Positions 42,044 through 50,402 of a stretch of 64,000 nucleotides of DNA are shown here, one piece after another. Within the stretch, counting starts at the first letter, position 1. Every line of letters starts with the position of its first letter. A program made the translations under genes and the position numbers. The stretch is taken from positions 68,449 to 132,448 of the forward strand of contig JAHLMM010000001.1 in assembly GCA_018920365.1 (NCBI GenBank), given 5' to 3'. The stretch comes from Candidatus Aenigmatarchaeota archaeon (lineage in GTDB: Archaea > Aenigmatarchaeota > Aenigmatarchaeia > CG10238-14). Below the pieces are notes generated by a model. It was not told the DNA's origin and searched no databases. It worked only from the letters and a program-made list of their open reading frames with translations.

Positions 42044-42817
42044 ATGTTTTTATTGCTTTTAAACAAACCTAAAGGTATAACTTCTAGACAAGCATGTGAA
42101 ATTGTAAAATCAAAGCTAAATGTTAAGAAAGCAGGTCATTCTGGTACGCTTGATTTAAATGCTGAAGGTCTTTTGATTATTTGTTTAGATAAAGCAGTAA
42201 AGGCAATGCCTTTTTTTGAAAATTTGGATAAAACATACAAAGGTGTGATGCATTTGCACAAACAAATAGACAAGGATGAACTTGAAAATGCTGTTTCCAA
42301 ATTTGTTGGTGAAATAATTCAAAAGCCTCCTGTAAAATCAAGGGTTAAAAGAGTTGAAAGAAAGAGGTTTGTTGAATATTTTAAAATAGAAAGTGTTCAT
42401 GATAGAGATGTATATTTTGAAACAAAAGTTCAGGCTGGAACATACATAAGAAAGCTTGTTGATGATATAGGAAAATTAATAGGTGGTGCTCATTTAAAGT
42501 ATCTAAAAAGAATTAAAATAGGTAAGTTTAATGTTGAAAATGCCTGTGATATTGACAAAATAGATGAAAAATGTAAAATCGAACTTGAAAAATGTATAGA
42601 TCATGTGAAAAAAATTTATGTAAAAGATGATTATGTTGAAAAAATCATGAAAGGATCTCCTGTATATTTTGGTTGGATTGAAAGATACGACAACGTAAAA
42701 AAAGGTGATAAAGTTGCCATATTTTCTTCAAAAATTATAGGCATTGGTATTGCTTTGTTTGATTCTGAAATGTTTATAAAGAACAAGATTGTTGTTAAGA
42801 CAGATAGAATTTTCTGA
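42044..42817 (+). CDS. cbf5: tRNA/rRNA pseudouridine synthase Cbf5 (TruB family)
   Basis: A 257-residue protein with the catalytic Asp in KAGHSGTLDLNAEGLL, QAGTYIRKLVDDIGKLIGG(A)H downstream, and a C-terminal PUA domain (GSPVYFGWIERYDNVKKGDK). It is shorter than typical archaeal Cbf5 (about 330 residues) because the N-terminal extension is missing, and it starts almost directly at LLNKPKGITS. It modifies rRNA guided by box H/ACA RNAs and tRNA U55. Confidence 0.9.
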   Translation: MFLLLLNKPKGITSRQACEIVKSKLNVKKAGHSGTLDLNAEGLLIICLDKAVKAMPFFENLDKTYKGVMHLHKQIDKDELENAVSKFVGEIIQKPPVKSRVKRVERKRFVEYFKIESVHDRDVYFETKVQAGTYIRKLVDDIGKLIGGAHLKYLKRIKIGKFNVENACDIDKIDEKCKIELEKCIDHVKKIYVKDDYVEKIMKGSPVYFGWIERYDNVKKGDKVAIFSSKIIGIGIALFDSEMFIKNKIVVKTDRIF

Positions 42818-42872
42818 AGTTGTAGTTAAATATTTAAAGTATTGTTACCTAAATATAACAAGGTTATATTTT

Positions 42873-43196
42873 ATGCTTACGACACCCTGCGAAACTGCAT
42901 CAAAATATGTGATACCGGCAATAAGAGCAAATGTAGCAAAATCTCTAACAAAAAATAAATATACACAAAAGTCCATTGCAAGAATACTCGGAGTAACACA
43001 ACCGGCTGTAAGCAAATATCTTTCAGAAAAATATGAAGGCAAATTAAAGTATATTGTTAATGATAAAACCATCAAAAAATATGCAGATCAGATTGTTGAA
43101 ATGATAATAAATGGGCAACCAGAAGAGAATATTAGATTAAGCATACTTGGCAGTTCTGCTAAGATCTTAAAAGATAACCCAAATGGTTTTTTATGA
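42873..43196 (+). CDS. Archaeal HTH transcriptional regulator (COG2522-like)
   Basis: A 107-residue protein opening LTTPCETASKYVIPAIRANV, then a helix-turn-helix KYTQKSIARILGVTQPAVSKYL. This opening PCE-x-P-x-x-R motif and HTH are characteristic of a common archaeal regulator family. The frame continues upstream to 42789, but that part lies inside cbf5; the ATG at 42873 fits the family start. It lies 10 bases from the SOD gene and should be co-transcribed, so it probably controls that unit. Confidence 0.85.
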   Translation: MLTTPCETASKYVIPAIRANVAKSLTKNKYTQKSIARILGVTQPAVSKYLSEKYEGKLKYIVNDKTIKKYADQIVEMIINGQPEENIRLSILGSSAKILKDNPNGFL

Positions 43197-43206
43197 GGTG
43201 ATTTAA

Positions 43207-43815
43207 ATGTTTGAAAAGAAAATAGCAATTGATTTTGTAAAAGCAAAGCCTGAATTGCTTAAAATGGATGGCTTTTCTGAAAAGTCCATTTTGGAGCATT
43301 TAAAGCTGTACCAAGGCTATGTAAATAAATACAATGAGATAATGGAAAAATTGGATGCTTTGAGTATAGATGAAGCAAAAAATGGAAATGCGACTTTTTC
43401 AACAATAAGAGAATTAAAGGTTGAATTAACATTTGCAATAGGTGGAGTAAAAAATCATGAAATATATTTTAGCAATTTAGGAGGCAAAGGTGGTAAGCCT
43501 AATAGTAAATTACTGAAGCAAATTGAAAAAGATTTTGGGAGTTATGAAAAATGGGAGGCTGATTTTAAAGGTAGTGCACTATCAGCAAGAGGATGGGTGT
43601 GGCTTGCATGGGATAGAGATGCAAATATGTTAATGAATGTAATAGGAGATGCACAAAACACATTTCCAATTTGGAATGCAAAACCAATATTAGCTTTGGA
43701 TATGTATGAACATGCATTTTGGCTTGATTATCAAACAAATAAATCTGCATATATAGACGCCTTCTTCAAAAACATAGATTGGAATGATGTTTTAAAGAAG
43801 TTTGAAAAGGTATAA
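43207..43815 (+). CDS. sod: Fe/Mn-family superoxide dismutase
   Basis: A 202-residue SOD. Metal ligands can be placed at His31 (EHLKLYQGYV), His84 (VKNHEIYFSN), Asp165 and His169 (LALDMYEHAFWLDYQ). Other marks are GWVWLAWD and GDAQNTFPIW. The first ligand lies one residue nearer the downstream YV than in E. coli SodB and the extra HH of that motif is missing, as in other atypical members. The GAGGTGATTTAA-ATG start is strong. It sits between a regulator and two microproteins in one tight run. Confidence 0.9.
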   Translation: MFEKKIAIDFVKAKPELLKMDGFSEKSILEHLKLYQGYVNKYNEIMEKLDALSIDEAKNGNATFSTIRELKVELTFAIGGVKNHEIYFSNLGGKGGKPNSKLLKQIEKDFGSYEKWEADFKGSALSARGWVWLAWDRDANMLMNVIGDAQNTFPIWNAKPILALDMYEHAFWLDYQTNKSAYIDAFFKNIDWNDVLKKFEKV

Positions 43816-43817
43816 TA

Positions 43818-43916
43818 ATGGAAAAATGTGATATTTGTGGAATTGAAATGAAAGAAGTTCATTGCAAAATAGTTTGCTTTAATTGTGGTTTTAAAAAAGA
43901 TTGTTCGGATATTTAG
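43818..43916 (+). CDS. 32-residue zinc-ribbon microprotein after SOD
   Basis: MEKCDICGIEMKEVHCKIVC is followed by FNCGFKKDCSDI. Cys at 4, 7, 20 and 23 make two CxxC pairs, the spacing of a small zinc ribbon; three further metal-capable residues are His15, Cys16 and Cys29. It starts two bases after the SOD stop and is too short for most gene finders. It may deliver or buffer zinc/iron for the SOD; that is inference. Confidence 0.7.
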   Translation: MEKCDICGIEMKEVHCKIVCFNCGFKKDCSDI

Positions 43917-43925
43917 GTGGAACAA

Positions 43926-43973
43926 ATGGATGGAAAAAAGAAAGGCTGTGGATGCGGTTGTGGTTGCTGTTAA
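43926..43973 (+). CDS. 15-residue Cys-rich microprotein
   Basis: An ATG at 43926 with GGTGG eight bases ahead encodes MDGKKKGCGCGCGCC and a TAA stop. Five Cys in eight residues alternate with Gly, like a metal-chelating peptide. It is the last gene of the regulator-SOD-zinc ribbon run, nine bases after the previous stop, and overlaps by four bases the end of an opposite-strand gene. Such a short ORF needs confirmation, but ribosome site, position and composition all agree. Confidence 0.5.
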   Translation: MDGKKKGCGCGCGCC

Positions 43974-44593
43974 AATTTCAAAGCAACAACACCTTGTGAA
44001 GCATATTCTCTATAAGCCTTGTTAAAACCTGCTAGCAATAGTCTGTTTATTATTCCTTTTGGCAGATTTTTGCCATTTTTCGAGCCAGGGGATCCTGTAT
44101 AATGATACAATTTTCCTTGTGGTTTTAATATTCTATACAATTCTTTGTAAAATTCAAGAGAATACAATTCTGGAGCAAAACTAAATCTAGGCGGATCATG
44201 AATTATAAAATCAAAAAAACTATTTTTTAAAGATTTTACTGCAGCAAAAGAATCATTTATTGATAAAAATACATTGTTTTTTGAAAACAAATCAGACGAA
44301 TGTTTGTTCAATTTAGCTATTTTAATCATATTTTTATCTTTTTCAAATGTGAAAACCTGATAAGCATATCTTGATGCTAATATTGAAGTATAGCCAAGTC
44401 CACAACAAGTATCCAAAACTTTGCCTTTGATTTTACCAATTGCCTTCAATTTAAGAATTGTATCTGTTTTAGGATCAATTTTGTCAGTTCTATGCATCCT
44501 TATTCCTGATATCACAACAGTTGGCCATGTTTCAGTTTCAACAAGTTTGTAAAATTTTCTAGTTTCTTCAGAATAGAATTGTATATTTTCCAT
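43970..44593 (-). CDS. SAM-dependent methyltransferase (COG2521-like)
   Basis: A 207-residue Rossmann methyltransferase: motif I VLDTCCGLGYTSILAS, acidic residue in FTFEKD, motif IV IIHDPPRFSFAPEL, and GKLYHYTGSPGSKN downstream. The DPPR motif and the order match an archaeal family of predicted methyltransferases related to RNA modification enzymes. Target unknown. A Trm112-like activator is encoded at 26.2 kb. Confidence 0.8.
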   Translation of the reverse strand: MENIQFYSEETRKFYKLVETETWPTVVISGIRMHRTDKIDPKTDTILKLKAIGKIKGKVLDTCCGLGYTSILASRYAYQVFTFEKDKNMIKIAKLNKHSSDLFSKNNVFLSINDSFAAVKSLKNSFFDFIIHDPPRFSFAPELYSLEFYKELYRILKPQGKLYHYTGSPGSKNGKNLPKGIINRLLLAGFNKAYREYASQGVVALKF

Positions 44594-44615
44594 AAAAATA
44601 AATTATTTTATAAAA

Positions 44616-45338
44616 CTATTTAGTTGTATTTGTCAATTGAAGCTTTTCTAATATCACCTTTTCAAAATCTTCAAATGGTCTAGATCCAACAATTCTTCTA
44701 TCATTAATAAAGAATGTTGGTGTTCCTGTTATCTGATATTGTTTGGATTCTTGCATTTCTTTTAAAATAATTTCTTTCATTGCACCGCTTTGCAAGCATT
44801 TATTAAACTCGGCTACATCCAATCCAATTTCTTTTGCATAATCATCAAAAAGACTTGGGCCTATTCTTCCCCATTGCTTCTGTCTGCTATAAAGCAACAT
44901 TGCATACTCTTCGTATTTACCTTGATCATAAGCGCACCTAGCTGCTTCTGAAGCTTTAAATGAAAATGCATGTTGTTCTGATGGTAATTCATAAAACACA
45001 AATTTTACTTTGCCTGCGTCAACATATTTTTCTTTTATCTCTGGATATGTCTTTGTATAGAAATCAGCACAATATGGGCATTGAAATTCGCTAAAAGATT
45101 TTATTGTAACAGTCGCGTCCTGGTTACCAACTGATGGCAGATCTGTTTTTATTGGTGTATATTGAATTTTTTCACTTTTTGTCAAAAAAATCACAGCTAT
45201 TATCAAAATAGGTATTGCAATAAACAGAGCCAATTTTTTAAAGTTAATTTTCTTAGTATTTGATTCTGTAGGTTGTGGCAATTGCTGCTGAATATATCTC
45301 ATTTTTTTCTTTTCTTTTTTGCTCAGCCTTTTCCCCAT
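44616..45338 (-). CDS. Membrane-anchored DsbA-family oxidoreductase
   Basis: A 240-residue protein: a basic cytoplasmic head, one membrane helix (36-53), then a thioredoxin-type DsbA domain with FQCPYC (Cys87/Cys90), helical insert, and cis-Pro loop TGTPTFFINDR. It would oxidise cysteines in exported proteins and be recharged by the DsbB at 29 kb. A TTG at 45347 is in frame; the ATG at 45338 is preferred. With the CPYG homologue at 29.7 kb this is the second DsbA-like protein, and the only one with a full CxxC. Confidence 0.88.
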   Translation of the reverse strand: MGKRLSKKEKKKMRYIQQQLPQPTESNTKKINFKKLALFIAIPILIIAVIFLTKSEKIQYTPIKTDLPSVGNQDATVTIKSFSEFQCPYCADFYTKTYPEIKEKYVDAGKVKFVFYELPSEQHAFSFKASEAARCAYDQGKYEEYAMLLYSRQKQWGRIGPSLFDDYAKEIGLDVAEFNKCLQSGAMKEIILKEMQESKQYQITGTPTFFINDRRIVGSRPFEDFEKVILEKLQLTNTTK

Positions 45339-45406
45339 GGATATCAATTATTATTTAAGCATTTATATTTTAAAGGCTTTTATACAACTAAAAATAAAAT
45401 AGTTTT

Positions 45407-46045
45407 ATGAAAGAACCGTTTTTGCTTGTGAACTTCAAGACATATGAGCAAAGCACTGGTAAAAATGCTGTAGCACTTGCTAAAAGAATTTCCAAAATTG
45501 ATAGAAATATTGCAGTTGCGCCTCAGTATGTTGATATAAACAGACTGTCAAACATATGCAAAAACATATTTGCTCAACATGTTGACGGAATAAATTTTGG
45601 TAGAAATACTGGTCATGTTCTCGCAGAATCTTTAAAACAAGCAGGAGCTATTGGTAGTTTGATAAATCATTCCGAAAAAAGAATTGAAATGAAAGAAATA
45701 GAATTGTCTGTAAAAGCTTGCAAAAGAGCTGGGTTGATATCTATTGTATGTGTTCCAGATGTAAAAACAGCTGCAAAAGTTGATAGATTAAAACCAAATT
45801 ACATTGCCATAGAGCCACCTGAATTGATAGAGAGTGGTAGGGCTGTTTCAAAAATAAAACCATCTCTAATAACAAATGTGGCAAAAAACGTAAAATCCAA
45901 AGTTATTTGTGGTGCTGGTATAAGCTGTGGTGATGACGTCAAAATTGCTTTAGAATTAGGGGTATACGGCGTGCTTGTAAGTTCTGCTGTTGTAAAGGCA
46001 GAAAAACCTGAAAAGATCTTGAAGGAAATGATAAAATATGTTTAG
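45407..46045 (+). CDS. tpiA: Triosephosphate isomerase
   Basis: A 212-residue archaeal-type TIM: active-site Lys in LLVNFKTYE, His in INHSEKR, Glu in YIAIEPPELI, and the phosphate loop ICGAGISCGDDV. The size matches the short tetrameric archaeal form. It interconverts dihydroxyacetone phosphate and glyceraldehyde 3-phosphate; Pgk of the same pathway is encoded at 61-62 kb. It overlaps the next gene by eight bases. Confidence 0.93.
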   Translation: MKEPFLLVNFKTYEQSTGKNAVALAKRISKIDRNIAVAPQYVDINRLSNICKNIFAQHVDGINFGRNTGHVLAESLKQAGAIGSLINHSEKRIEMKEIELSVKACKRAGLISIVCVPDVKTAAKVDRLKPNYIAIEPPELIESGRAVSKIKPSLITNVAKNVKSKVICGAGISCGDDVKIALELGVYGVLVSSAVVKAEKPEKILKEMIKYV

Positions 46046-46472
46046 AATGCTTGCAGTTTTTTTATTAATAATTTTGAGTGGTTGCATTCAAAATACTGAT
46101 TACAAGAAGGTTGAAATAATTACAAATCAAGAGGAAATAAAGCTAAATCTAGAAGTGGCTGATACTTTTGAAGAAATGTCAAGAGGTTTGATGTTTAGGC
46201 AAAAATTAGGTGAAAGTGAAGGTATGATTTTTGTTTTTGATAAAGAAAAAATGACAAGTTTTTGGATGAAAAATACATTAATACCTTTAGATATGATATT
46301 TGTTTCTGAAAATGGAACAATAAATGAAATCAAAGTTGACGTTCAACCATGCTATCAGGATCCATGTGAAACATATCCATCAAAATATCCATCAAAATTT
46401 GTAATCGAATTAAACGCAAATTATACAGTAAAGAAAAATATAAATGTTGGGGATTTTGTAAAAATAAACTGA
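46038..46472 (+). CDS. DUF192-family lipoprotein
   Basis: A 144-residue protein: a lipoprotein signal with lipobox LSGC (Cys16), then the DUF192 core with ADTFEEMSRGLMFRQKLG and FWMKNTLIPLDMIFVSENG. A small beta-barrel of unknown role, often exported. Coupled to tpiA by an eight-base overlap. Confidence 0.85.
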   Translation: MFRMLAVFLLIILSGCIQNTDYKKVEIITNQEEIKLNLEVADTFEEMSRGLMFRQKLGESEGMIFVFDKEKMTSFWMKNTLIPLDMIFVSENGTINEIKVDVQPCYQDPCETYPSKYPSKFVIELNANYTVKKNINVGDFVKIN

Positions 46473-46578
46473 AATTTTTTATATTTTATCATTAAATAAT
46501 TTGTATGAAAATTTTGATTGAATTTGTTTGCTCAAAAAATGAACTGAAATTTTCTACTAATTATTGTTGGTGATTGTT

Positions 46579-47073
46579 TTGTCTAAATTAAAAGGTTTGA
46601 GGGATGATGGAAGCATAGATGCAAAAGCTCTACAAAGTGATGAGGATATATATAGAATTGTTGATTATTTAATAGAAGTTTTGAAAGAATGTGAAGATTG
46701 CATTTTAGAAAGAAAAGGGGATAGAATAACATGGATTTCTTCAGAAAAACCAAATCCTGTGGTAATAACTGTTTCAAATTTAAAAGGAAGCGACAGAGCC
46801 AATTTTTTAAATAGCACTGGAATAATAAGAAGATACAATCAACAAAGAAAAAATGGGCAAGAAAAAAATGGTAAATATGATGGTTACCCAGAAATTGGCA
46901 GTGAAATAGATATAGGTGGTATAAGAGGTTATGGGTTCTCGCCTGGAACTAGGGGAATTGTGCAATCATACAAGTTTTATCCTAATGATAACAGAATGTA
47001 TGTAGAAATAAAAACGTCTAGGGGTGTTATACCTATACCTGTCGAGATGTTAAATGATTATTCTTTCAAATAG
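46579..47073 (+). CDS. Soluble protein of unknown function
   Basis: A 164-residue protein with an N-terminal alpha/beta half and a C-terminal Gly/Tyr-rich half (GGIRGYGFSPGTRGIVQSYK). Start choice matters: there is no ATG, but a TTG at 46579 gives MSKLKG and is preceded by GGTGAT at the same spacing used elsewhere in the window; GTG at 46570 is the alternative. No family recognised. Confidence 0.6.
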   Translation: MSKLKGLRDDGSIDAKALQSDEDIYRIVDYLIEVLKECEDCILERKGDRITWISSEKPNPVVITVSNLKGSDRANFLNSTGIIRRYNQQRKNGQEKNGKYDGYPEIGSEIDIGGIRGYGFSPGTRGIVQSYKFYPNDNRMYVEIKTSRGVIPIPVEMLNDYSFK

Positions 47074-47115
47074 AAAATTATTTCTTAAAAAAAATGCAAT
47101 TTATTTTGTGTTTTA

Positions 47116-48864
47116 ATGACAGAATTTAGTTGGAAAATAGGTGGAGAAGCTGGTTATGGAATAATGACATCTGGCCTTATTTTTGGTAAGGCTTTTGTCA
47201 AAGGTGGTCTTTTTGCATTTGACACAAACGAATATCCATCATTAATTAGAGGGGGTCACAACACTTATACTGTAAGGGTTTCTGATGAACCCATTTTCTC
47301 TCATTCAAAAAAAATAGATATACTAGTCGCATTAACAAAATTGGCTGTAGATAAGCACAAAGATGAAATAACAGAAAACGGTTTTATAATTTTTGATCAA
47401 AGTGTATTTAGCATAAATGATGACGAGATAAGAGATGATATTAAGCTTTTACCATTGCCATTGACAGAAATAGCTACAAAAATAGGCGGTCAAGCAATAA
47501 TGAGGAATAATGTTGCTATAGGCGCATCTTTTGGATTAATTGATTACAATTTTGAAAATCTGGTTGATGTAATAAAAGGTATATTTGGCGGCAAAAAAGG
47601 TGAAGAAGTTGCAAAAACAAATATTGATGTTGCAAGAGAAGGATATAATTATGTTTTAAAGAACTTTGGAAATTTGGCAAAGTCCATCAAGATGACTGTA
47701 AAAAAACCAATAAAAAGAATGTATATAACTGGGAATGAAGCAATTTCTCTTGGTGCTATAAAAGCTGGTTGTAAATTCTATTCTGCTTATCCAATGACAC
47801 CTGCTTCTTCTATTTTACATTTTCTTTCGTCAAAAGAAAACGATTATAATATAGTTGTGAAACAAACAGAAGATGAAATTGCAGCGATACATATGGCAAT
47901 AGGCGCTAGCTTTGCAGGAGTTAGATCAATGACTGGAACTTCTGGTGGTGGTTTTTCATTAATGACAGAAGCTTTAGGGCTTGCTGCTTTGACAGAAACT
48001 CCACTTGTAGTTGTTTTAGCACAAAGACCAGGACCATCTACTGGGATGCCGACACACACAGAGCAAGGTGATTTAAAATTTGTTATAAATGCGTCAAACG
48101 GCGAGTTTCCAAGAGTTGTTGTTGCACCTGGCGATGTGAACGAATGTTTTTATGAAACTTTTAATGCTTTTAATATTGCTGAAAAATATCAAATTCCTGT
48201 AATAATTTTAACTGACAAATTTTTAGCAGAAGCACATTCAACCAATGATTTTTTTGTCACAAAACATTTGAAAATAGATAGAGGTTTGCTTTTGACTGAC
48301 GAAAAGGCTAAAGAGATAAAAGATTATAAAAGATATGAAAATACTGCTACTGGTATATCTCACAGGTCAATACCATCTCAGACTGCAATATTCAAAGCAG
48401 CGACAGACGAGCATGACGAATATGGAAGATTATCTGAAGAGCAAAGCGATAGGATAATTCAAATGGATAAAAGATTTAGAAAATTAAAAGTTATCGAGTC
48501 AGAGATTGATGGTGTAAAAATTTATGGAGATGAAGACGCTGATATAAATATAATAAGTTGGGGTTCAACAAAAGGTCCTATATTAGAAGCTATGAAAATT
48601 TTTGCAGAAAAAGGAATCAAAGTTAGGTTTATTCAAGTTTTATATTTAATGCCGTTCCCAACAAGCAAAATAAAAATTCTGCTTGAAAATAATAAAAACA
48701 AAATAATAGTTGAAAATAATAAAACAGCACAATTGGCAAGTTTGATTAAAGAGCATACAGGAATTGATGTTGATTATAAAATATTGAAATATGATGGAAG
48801 GCCATTTTCACCTGAAGATATTTATGAAAAAATTGATGAGGTGTTAACATTTGCCAAGCTTTGA
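47116..48864 (+). CDS. 2-oxoacid:ferredoxin oxidoreductase, fused gamma-alpha subunit
   Basis: A 582-residue fusion: the gamma domain (WKIGGEAGYGIMTSGLIFGK ... EYPSLIRGGHNTYTVRVS) then the alpha domain with GNEAISLGAIKAGCKFYSAY-PMTPASSIL and EDEIAAIHMAIGASFAGVRS-MTGTSGGGFSLM. The complex turns a 2-oxoacid and CoA into acyl-CoA, CO2 and reduced ferredoxin. Substrate (pyruvate, 2-oxoglutarate or branched) cannot be told. Operon with the beta subunit (14-base overlap) and a ferredoxin. Confidence 0.93.
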   Translation: MTEFSWKIGGEAGYGIMTSGLIFGKAFVKGGLFAFDTNEYPSLIRGGHNTYTVRVSDEPIFSHSKKIDILVALTKLAVDKHKDEITENGFIIFDQSVFSINDDEIRDDIKLLPLPLTEIATKIGGQAIMRNNVAIGASFGLIDYNFENLVDVIKGIFGGKKGEEVAKTNIDVAREGYNYVLKNFGNLAKSIKMTVKKPIKRMYITGNEAISLGAIKAGCKFYSAYPMTPASSILHFLSSKENDYNIVVKQTEDEIAAIHMAIGASFAGVRSMTGTSGGGFSLMTEALGLAALTETPLVVVLAQRPGPSTGMPTHTEQGDLKFVINASNGEFPRVVVAPGDVNECFYETFNAFNIAEKYQIPVIILTDKFLAEAHSTNDFFVTKHLKIDRGLLLTDEKAKEIKDYKRYENTATGISHRSIPSQTAIFKAATDEHDEYGRLSEEQSDRIIQMDKRFRKLKVIESEIDGVKIYGDEDADINIISWGSTKGPILEAMKIFAEKGIKVRFIQVLYLMPFPTSKIKILLENNKNKIIVENNKTAQLASLIKEHTGIDVDYKILKYDGRPFSPEDIYEKIDEVLTFAKL

Positions 48865-49708
48865 GGAGTTGACAACAAAAGAAAGACCAACATGGTGCCC
48901 AGGTTGTGGTGACTGGGGAATTTTAACTGCATTGAAAAAGGCTTTAGTGGAGATAAATGCTGATCCTACAAAGACAGTAGTAGTAGCTGGTATAGGTTGT
49001 TCTGGTCATTTACCGCAGTGGATAAACACTTTTGGTTTTCACTCTTTGCATGGTAGAGCATTACCTGTAGCTCAAGCAATTAAACTTGCAAATCATGAAT
49101 TAAATGTAATCGCTGTTGGCGGTGACGGTGATGGTTACGGCATAGGCATGGGTCATTTTATACATGCCATGAGAAGAAATGTTAATGTCAAATATATAGT
49201 ACATGATAATCAGATTTATGGTTTAACAACAGGGCAGGCATCGCCAACAAGTGAAAAAGGATTCAAAACAAAATCAACACCGCATGGCCTCATAGAAGAA
49301 CCAGTTAATCCTGTTGCATTGGCATTAGCTGCTGATTGCTCTTTTGTTGCAAGAGGTTTTGCAGGAGATGTTCCTCATCTTGTCAAGTTAATCACTCAAG
49401 CAATAAATCATAAAGGTTTTGCTTTGATAGATGTTTTGCAGCCTTGTGTTACTTTTAATTATCTTAACACATTCGAATATTTTTATAGAAGGGTTTATAA
49501 ATTGGAAGAAACTGATTATGACATTAGTAATAAAGAGGCTGCCTTTCAAAAAGCTTTTGAATGGGGTGAAAAAATTCCAATAGGTGTTTTTTATAAAAAA
49601 GAAAGAAAAACATATGAAGATGAATTACCACAAATATCAAAAGAACCTCTAGTCAGGCAGAAAATCGATAACATAGACATATCTCAGCTTATTGAGGAAT
49701 TTTGTTGA
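48851..49708 (+). CDS. 2-oxoacid:ferredoxin oxidoreductase, beta subunit
   Basis: A 285-residue thiamine-pyrophosphate subunit: RPTWCPGCGDWGIL at the start, GIGCSGHLPQWINTFGFHSLHGRALPVA-type pocket, and the TPP/Mg motif GGDGDGYGIGMGHFIHAMRR ... VHDNQIYGLTTGQ. The start is TTG at 48851, inside the alpha gene, with GAGGTG upstream. The Cys in CPGC and later CVTF help hold a cluster. Its electron acceptor is probably the ferredoxin encoded next. Confidence 0.93.
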   Translation: MPSFEELTTKERPTWCPGCGDWGILTALKKALVEINADPTKTVVVAGIGCSGHLPQWINTFGFHSLHGRALPVAQAIKLANHELNVIAVGGDGDGYGIGMGHFIHAMRRNVNVKYIVHDNQIYGLTTGQASPTSEKGFKTKSTPHGLIEEPVNPVALALAADCSFVARGFAGDVPHLVKLITQAINHKGFALIDVLQPCVTFNYLNTFEYFYRRVYKLEETDYDISNKEAAFQKAFEWGEKIPIGVFYKKERKTYEDELPQISKEPLVRQKIDNIDISQLIEEFC

Positions 49709-49718
49709 GGTGAAATAT

Positions 49719-49976
49719 ATGGGGAAATATAAAATAGTTTATGAAAGAGATGTTTGCATAGGTGCTGCTTCGTGTGTTGCAGTTGCACCTTTGGTTTGGG
49801 AATTGGATAAGGAAAATAAAGCAGTATTAAAAGGTGGGCAAAAAACAAACGATCCGAATATATTTGAAAAAGAAATAGATGAAAAGGATTTGCAAGTAAA
49901 TCTGGATGCAGCAAGAGCATGTCCAGTAAATGCAATACACATAATAGAAAAGGAAACTGGAAAAAAACTTGTTTAA
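49719..49976 (+). CDS. Single-cluster ferredoxin with one missing cysteine
   Basis: An 85-residue ferredoxin with Cys13, Cys19 and Cys68 but Ala16 (CIGAASC) where a Cys or Asp is usual, so a [3Fe-4S] cluster or a labile [4Fe-4S] is expected. The C-terminal ACPVNAIHI is normal. It is 10 bases after the beta subunit gene with GAGGTGAAATAT-ATG and is surely its electron acceptor. The long insert between clusters (residues 25-62) is typical of archaeal single-cluster ferredoxins. Confidence 0.88.
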   Translation: MGKYKIVYERDVCIGAASCVAVAPLVWELDKENKAVLKGGQKTNDPNIFEKEIDEKDLQVNLDAARACPVNAIHIIEKETGKKLV

Positions 49977-50365
49977 TTTTTCAATTTTTTGCACACTTCA
50001 TCCATGTCAGAATTTTTTACAGATGTAATAGTTTTTCCATTAAAAATTAGATTGACACAATCTTCCTCTCTTAAAACAACAAACTCTTTAATTTTTTCAC
50101 ATGATTCTATTTTTCCCTCTTCATTAAAAACAAATGTACAGTCCATATCTTTGATGTTTGTAAAACTGTCAATATTTTCACAAAATTCAGTACTTGTCAT
50201 TTCTGACAGAAAATAGCTATCATTTTCATCTTTAGCGCATAAAATAGATGAATATATAGGTGTCAATAGGTTTTTTGCTTCTATTGAAAAAAGACTAACA
50301 ACATAAGTATAAGATAGTAGTAAAACTATCAATAATGCCAAAAATACCCAAAATGACTTTTCCAT
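49973..50365 (-). CDS. Membrane-anchored protein of unknown function
   Basis: A 130-residue protein with an N-terminal membrane helix and a soluble domain with six cysteines (CAKD, CENI, CTFVF, CEKI, CVNL, CKKL). No family recognised. It lies tail to tail with the ferredoxin gene, overlapping by four bases. Confidence 0.6.
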   Translation of the reverse strand: MEKSFWVFLALLIVLLLSYTYVVSLFSIEAKNLLTPIYSSILCAKDENDSYFLSEMTSTEFCENIDSFTNIKDMDCTFVFNEEGKIESCEKIKEFVVLREEDCVNLIFNGKTITSVKNSDMDEVCKKLKN

Positions 50366-50402
50366 ATTAATTAATTTATATTAACAAGTTAATAATATTT
50401 AC

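Noticed and set aside
46505-46573. 22-residue ORF MKILIEFVCSKNELKFSTNY... before the unknown gene at 46579
   Set aside because: It has an ATG but no ribosome site, no motif, and ends inside the likely ribosome site of the next gene; a leader peptide is possible but unsupported.
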